This document shows positions 59,247-64,000 of a DNA stretch of 64,000 nt, piece after piece; position 1 is the first letter of the stretch, and the number at the start of each line of letters is the position of its first letter. The notes under the pieces are model-generated. The model made no database searches, was not told where the DNA came from, and saw nothing but the letters and a program-made list of their open reading frames with translations. This stretch comes from Dioscorea cayenensis subsp. rotundata (Eukaryota > Streptophyta > Magnoliopsida > Dioscoreales > Dioscoreaceae). The stretch lies in assembly GCF_009730915.1 (NCBI RefSeq), contig NC_052482.1:310001-374000 (forward strand), in the 5' to 3' direction. Both the position numbers and the translations under genes were made by a program.

Positions 59247-59469
59247 CTCTCTTCTACTCCTCAAAATCTCCTCCAAAAATCACTCTTTGATTCAAAATCG
59301 ATACAAAAATCAAGGTCTTCAATCTCTAGGGTTTCGTCTTTCTCGCCAATTTAGGGTTTTCAGGAAGTGGTTGGAACTCAGCCTCCGAAGTCTCGAAAAT
59401 TATCGGGAAGTCTCGCTTTGCGGAAATATTTATAGGAAGTGAGGAGTAACCGGCGCCCAACGGTGGATT

Positions 59470-59649
59470 AGGACATCATGACCGGCACGTGTCTCACAAA
59501 TAGGATAGCACACGCTAAAGTATATACGGAACCAGGTGGCGATGGACACCTGTCAAGGTCTCCACCGCATTATTTGACCATCCTGCCCCTCCTTTCATAT
59601 CTTTGTTAATTTAATTTTATCACCAGATATTTTAGATCTTTATATCCAA

Positions 59650-59682
<33 letters not shown>

Positions 59683-62156
59683 ATATGAATAATTCTATAA
59701 TTCAAAATTACATTTGGTTAATCTCAGTGTTTTGAGAAATTGAAAACTTAATTAAATTCTAACGACTCTTGTTGGTATGTTTATTGTTTATTTAATAAAA
59801 GAGATAAATTTTACAATTTTTTTAATTAAAAATTAAAATTTTATAAAAAAAAAGACAATAATGGAAAAAACCACATTTATTTTCATTTTTATTTTAAAGT
59901 TAAAATTGAAAAGGTCGGGTGGAAGGGCTTTTGGGGGATTTCAGTGAAAGTTCGCGTGCCGGTCAATGGTGTGCGGAGAAAGGAACGCTGTTGACCGATG
60001 GATCTTAATCGTGCGGCTGCGAAGTGGTTGATTAGTCAACGGTTGGATTTTCGTGATTCTTTTAGATATTGAAGGGTAAAAATGTCATTTCGTAAAATAC
60101 GGCTCTGTAGAAGGATCCAGACCATCGATCCGCGTTTACACGCAACAAGGCATGACGTCACTAATTTACACGTGACGCACGTGAGAAAGTGGACAATTTA
60201 ATACAAACACCCTCCAAAAGTTTTATATTCAAGAGGAGTGTATAAATAAAATTTTACTCCAATTAATTAATACCCATTTTTATATATTATATATTTTTAA
60301 TTAGTTTTATTAATGTTTTTGTTTCCCAATCAACCATGTTTCACTATTGAAAACTTTATTAATATTTCCATAATTTATAAATTCTCTAATTCACTAATTA
60401 ATTAGTGTAATTATGAGATAATGTCAATCAGTATTTGAGTTATTAGCTAGATAAAAGATATAACCCCTTTTATTATCTTTAATTGATTCAATTTAATGAG
60501 ATCTAATTATGATTTTGTTACTATGAATGGCACTTCAAATTAATATAATTTTTTTTTTATATTGCTTTTTATGATAATGACTACCACCTTTTTATGCAAC
60601 TTGACCTAATGGAAGCATATTGTTATATTCCATTAAGAAACTTTGAACTTTTATGGATAACCATCAAAATGGAATTTAATTTTGGCTACTTTGATAAAAA
60701 CAATTTCATCAATTTTTTTTTAAATAATAATTGTTTAAAAGTGTTTGCATCTAAGGACCAAGTTATGTGGCAGTCAAAGACTTGTTGAGATAAAATAATA
60801 AGAATAAGATAAACATTCCAATTTGTTTGGCTTTGTTATTAAATTCAAGTTTGATACAAGTAAGCTCAAAATCATATTATCCAATAAAGTAAGTTGTATA
60901 ACTTGTCATCTTCCAATTGGACTTAAATTTTATTTATTTATTTATTTTGAATAAAGTGGATAAACCACATATTTATTAAAAAAGAGAGAAGGTAACAGAA
61001 AACACCAAGTATAGAAGAAAAATTAAAGTACCAGACATAAGAAAATATAAAAGACTGTTTTCCTCACCAGGGATGAGGAAAACAAATCAGAACTGAAAGA
61101 AAAAACAGAAAAGACAAGGAGAGAAAAGATAACAAGCCGGGCCGACGAAATCAACCATAAGGAGACACAGGCCTGTCCAACAACGACGAGAGTAGATTAC
61201 TCTTGATTAGAGGTGTGCACCGAATCACCAGCGGGATGATCTAGAGCTCAGGAAGTTAAACCAATCTTATATATATGTATATATATATTTGAAGAGAAAG
61301 GATATTGAAGAAGTTTCGAAAGTTCAACCTTGACTTCCTACTTATTAGGGTGCCTTCTTCAACTATGGAATTAATTGACCACTTTTGTGACTTGGTCCAA
61401 AAAATCAACTATGTATTAATAGCCTTTTGTAAAAGTCATAATATGAGACCCATCCTATAAATGAGCTATGATGGGACAACCGGACAAGTATAAATGACGG
61501 TGCACAAATTACAGTAATTATCGAGTTTATAAATCACTTTGCTATGTAATTATAAAAGGAAGAAAGATTATATTATATAACCTAGACATAATAAAAAATT
61601 TATAAACAGTACTATTACAATATTGCTATAGTATTTATATAGTAATATCAAATTTGGAATTTGATACTAGATCTGTTTATTTATTATTTAAATAACTATC
61701 CACTATACTAGATAGTGGTTTTGTTACATATACTTGATTTTTATAATGTATTTTAAGTGATTTATTTAATTTATTATTAAAAGAGAGAAAAGATATGGAT
61801 ATGAGTGGTTGATGTGGAATGTGGAACTCTTTAGTAGCAAATGAAAGAGAGACAACAAGAAGCAAAGTAGAGAAATCTTTATGATAAGAATGATATGCAT
61901 GTTTGTTACTTTGTTTCCATGCTTCTGATTTGGATATACATTCACACATTCTCAATCTTATCTGTATTTGGAGCTCCTTTTAATCAAACTAAAGAATGCC
62001 CAAACAAAAACAGGGCAAAACTTGTTTTCTCTTAAAGTCTAACTTTTCGTTATCCTAAATAAAAAGCTTGACATGATATTATAATTATTGCTGTGTTTTG
62101 TTGTTTTAATAAAATTTTTGTAAATTTTGGGAGGAATATGAACCCTTGATTTTGTC
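59470..62156. other. gene-free intergenic DNA
   Basis: PP2C promoter on the left, then AT-rich DNA with a TA run (59646-59682). Short GC-richer islands at about 59930-60200 and 61130-61260. The open frames here (60594-60788, 61677-61955) show no family signal. A possible LINE tail is listed separately. Confidence 0.45.
60930..61260 (-). mobile_element. possible truncated LINE 3' end
   Basis: Read on the minus strand the stretch runs through pyrimidine-rich DNA to 'aataaatatgtggtttatcc' and ends in an A/T-rich (AAATAAAT)n tail, as 5'-truncated plant L1-type LINE copies do. No reverse-transcriptase frame is present and no target duplication was identified, so the call is weak. Confidence 0.3.
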
Positions 62157-62159
62157 TAA

Positions 62160-62857
62160 GAGCATCTCCAATCAAGCTTCATATTTGAAGCATTTGATTG
62201 GATTTGGCGCAAGACGTGCTCCAATCCAGCACTAAACCTTACGCCAAATCCATAGTTTGCTACAGTTATGAGCAAGATATTGCGTGTCACTGTAGAAGCC
62301 TTTTTTTTTTAAAAAAATTGTTTTTATTAGTTTTGTTTTTTGTTTTTTGTTTTCATTTTTATAAAATTTATATTTATAATTTCATATCTTAATCAAATTA
62401 ATAACTTATGATTTAAGTTTATATTTTTTAGTTAATAAGAAATAAAAAATTAAAAAAAATAATACATAAATATAAATTCATTAAAAATTATATGAACAAT
62501 AAAATAAAAACATATAAAATAATCCAAACATAATTATTGTAATGTTTGTATTTATATTTTTTTATGATTTTTATTTTTTTATTCAGATACTGACAAGTAT
62601 TTTTATTTATATTTAATAAATATTTATAATATATATATATAATATAATATTTGAATTTAATTGTTAAAAGCGAAAAATAATTAAAGTTGATTAAATTTGT
62701 TGATAATAGGCATATAAAAATTGTGAAATAGGAAGAATATTTTTAAAATATTTTATTTTACAGTTAAAAATAGAATTAATGGTTGGAGAAACTTTCACAT
62801 GCTGTATTTTTTTCTATGTAGAAGATTCAAATATAGAGGTTTGAGTTGAAGATGGCC
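62160..62857. mobile_element. Tourist-like MITE (PIF/Harbinger type)
   Basis: The left end GAGCATCTCCAATCAAGC and reverse-complemented right end GGCCATCTTCAACTCAAAC match imperfectly, and TAA flanks both sides (62157-62159, 62858-62860), the 3-bp target duplication of PIF/Harbinger elements. The 698-bp AT-rich interior has no coding capacity. Confidence 0.6.
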
Positions 62858-62860
62858 TAA

Positions 62861-63312
62861 TAAAAGAAATCAAGTACAGTTCTACTATTGTGAGAGTAAT
62901 GACATGATATTAAATTAGAATAAGGTTTTGTAACATGAGAAATATATAACTAATCCTGATGTATTAAATGTATTTTAATTACTTTGTTCATGTATTTGGG
63001 GCAAAATTTTATTCCAGATTAATAATTTTGAATGCTTTCGTATTACCATTAATTCTTTGTTTTGATTGATTTGATGCTTTTGTGTAGGTGGCAAGCTTTT
63101 AAAATTGTATATTAACGGAAAGTATATATATATATATATACTTAACAGTTTGATTTATATGTACGAGAACAGTAAGTAAATAGGTAATTTCTTTTAAATG
63201 AATAAATCACTAAAAATGAATTAAATATGTGAAAGGAGTACAAATTTAAGAGTTAGGATAAGAACATGCAGTAAAAAAAAACTTACTATTATGGGAGAGT
63301 AAATAAGGATCA
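62861..63312. other. intergenic, nothing recognised
   Basis: AT-rich spacer with a TA run at about 63124-63141. Confidence 0.4.
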
Positions 63313-63541
63313 GAGGTGTATTTGAGTCGAGCCGTTCGTGAGTAGCTCGGTGTTCGGCTTGATAAACGCTCGTTCGTGTTTAGCTCATATTGTAAACGAG
63401 CCAAGCTTGAACATCATTTTCAAGCTCGATTAATAAACGAGCCAAGCTTGAGCAACTAAAAGCTCGGCTCATTTTGGCTCGCGAACACAGCTCGTGACCA
63501 AGCTCATGAACAAACTTGTTTATAAGCTCGATTGTGAGCTC

Positions 63542-63613
<72 letters not shown>

Positions 63614-64000
63614 CATTGTATGTATGTATATGTATATGTATATTAAGGTGTATATGTGACTATGTCATTGTTGTCAATTTGAGTTACACATATATGGCTA
63701 TAAACTACTATTCGAAAGGCTAAAGCTCATTAAAAGTTCGAGTCAACTAGTTCATTAAGTTAAATGAGCTCATAAGATAAAGCAGCGAAAGCTTGAACAA
63801 CACCAAACTCGGCTCATTAAATCTTGTGAAGAACTCGTTTATTATATAATTAAAAGCTCGTTTATAGTATCATTTACAATTTTATTTGTAACAATTATTA
63901 ATATAATCAAACTCAAATCGAGTTGAGTCACACTTGATAATGATTCATTAAATAAGTTTACTAAAATAAAGAATAAAATATAAAAAAAAAAGTCAAGCCT
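63313..64000. mobile_element. hAT-like GAGCTCG-rich element, cut by window end
   Basis: Begins AGAGGTGTATTTGAGTCGAGCC, the same type of terminus as the 13355-13801 element, and continues with many AGCTCG, GCTCGT and AAACGAGCC motifs. A long (TA)n run (about 63545-63610) interrupts it. The right end is outside the window. Confidence 0.5.

Noticed and set aside
59247-59276. N-terminal extension of the PP2C
   Set aside because: The extension opens at TTG; the first ATG in frame is 59246.

Overview
The window is nuclear DNA of a flowering plant: AT-rich introns and intergenic DNA with GT-AG introns, plant-only families (NEAP, SBP-box SPL, class III peroxidase, PTI1-like kinase), plant promoter motifs (telo-box, RY, ABRE) and plant transposon debris. 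Protein sequences and repeat style suggest a non-grass monocot, but this is only an impression; species cannot be fixed from the sequence alone. No bacterial, viral-genome or CRISPR content is visible.

Layout. 1-2.84 kb: a minus-strand NYN-domain RNase-like gene, preceded at the window edge by a diverged copy of part of the intron of the next gene. 2.9-8.3 kb: gene-poor DNA with a hAT-like element, a four-copy ~310-bp tandem array and microsatellites. 8.47-11.77 kb: mitochondrial pyruvate dehydrogenase kinase (+). 13.4-14.7 kb: a second hAT-like element and a probable LTR fragment. 15.8-18.4 kb: NEAP nuclear-envelope coiled-coil protein (+). 19.4-27.2 kb: two convergent kinase genes, a transmembrane receptor-like kinase (+) and a PTI1-like cytoplasmic kinase (-). 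27.2-32.1 kb: repeats, including a 614-bp tandem duplication. 32.8-38.5 kb: a large SPL1/SPL12-type transcription factor (+). 39.9-44.6 kb: a ZNF598/Hel2-type ribosome-quality-control E3 ligase (+). 45.3-52.1 kb (all -): a small secreted Gly/Pro-rich protein, a 1-Cys peroxiredoxin with seed-type promoter motifs, and a class III peroxidase split by a 2.66-kb solo LTR. 53.8-54.3 kb: ubiquitin-eS31 (S27a) fusion (+). 57.1-59.2 kb: PP2C phosphatase (-). 59.5-64 kb: gene-free, with a Tourist-like MITE and a third hAT-like element running off the end.

The genes do not form one pathway, as is normal for a plant chromosome. Local themes are two antioxidant genes side by side, two kinases tail to tail, and two ribosome/ubiquitin genes 10 kb apart.

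The most striking observation is in the peroxidase. A solo LTR (TG...CA ends, 5-bp target duplication) sits inside a coding exon, and target-site plus LTR bases create a GT...AG pair whose removal would keep the reading frame with just one extra lysine codon: a candidate newly born intron. I saw no wholly new biological system.
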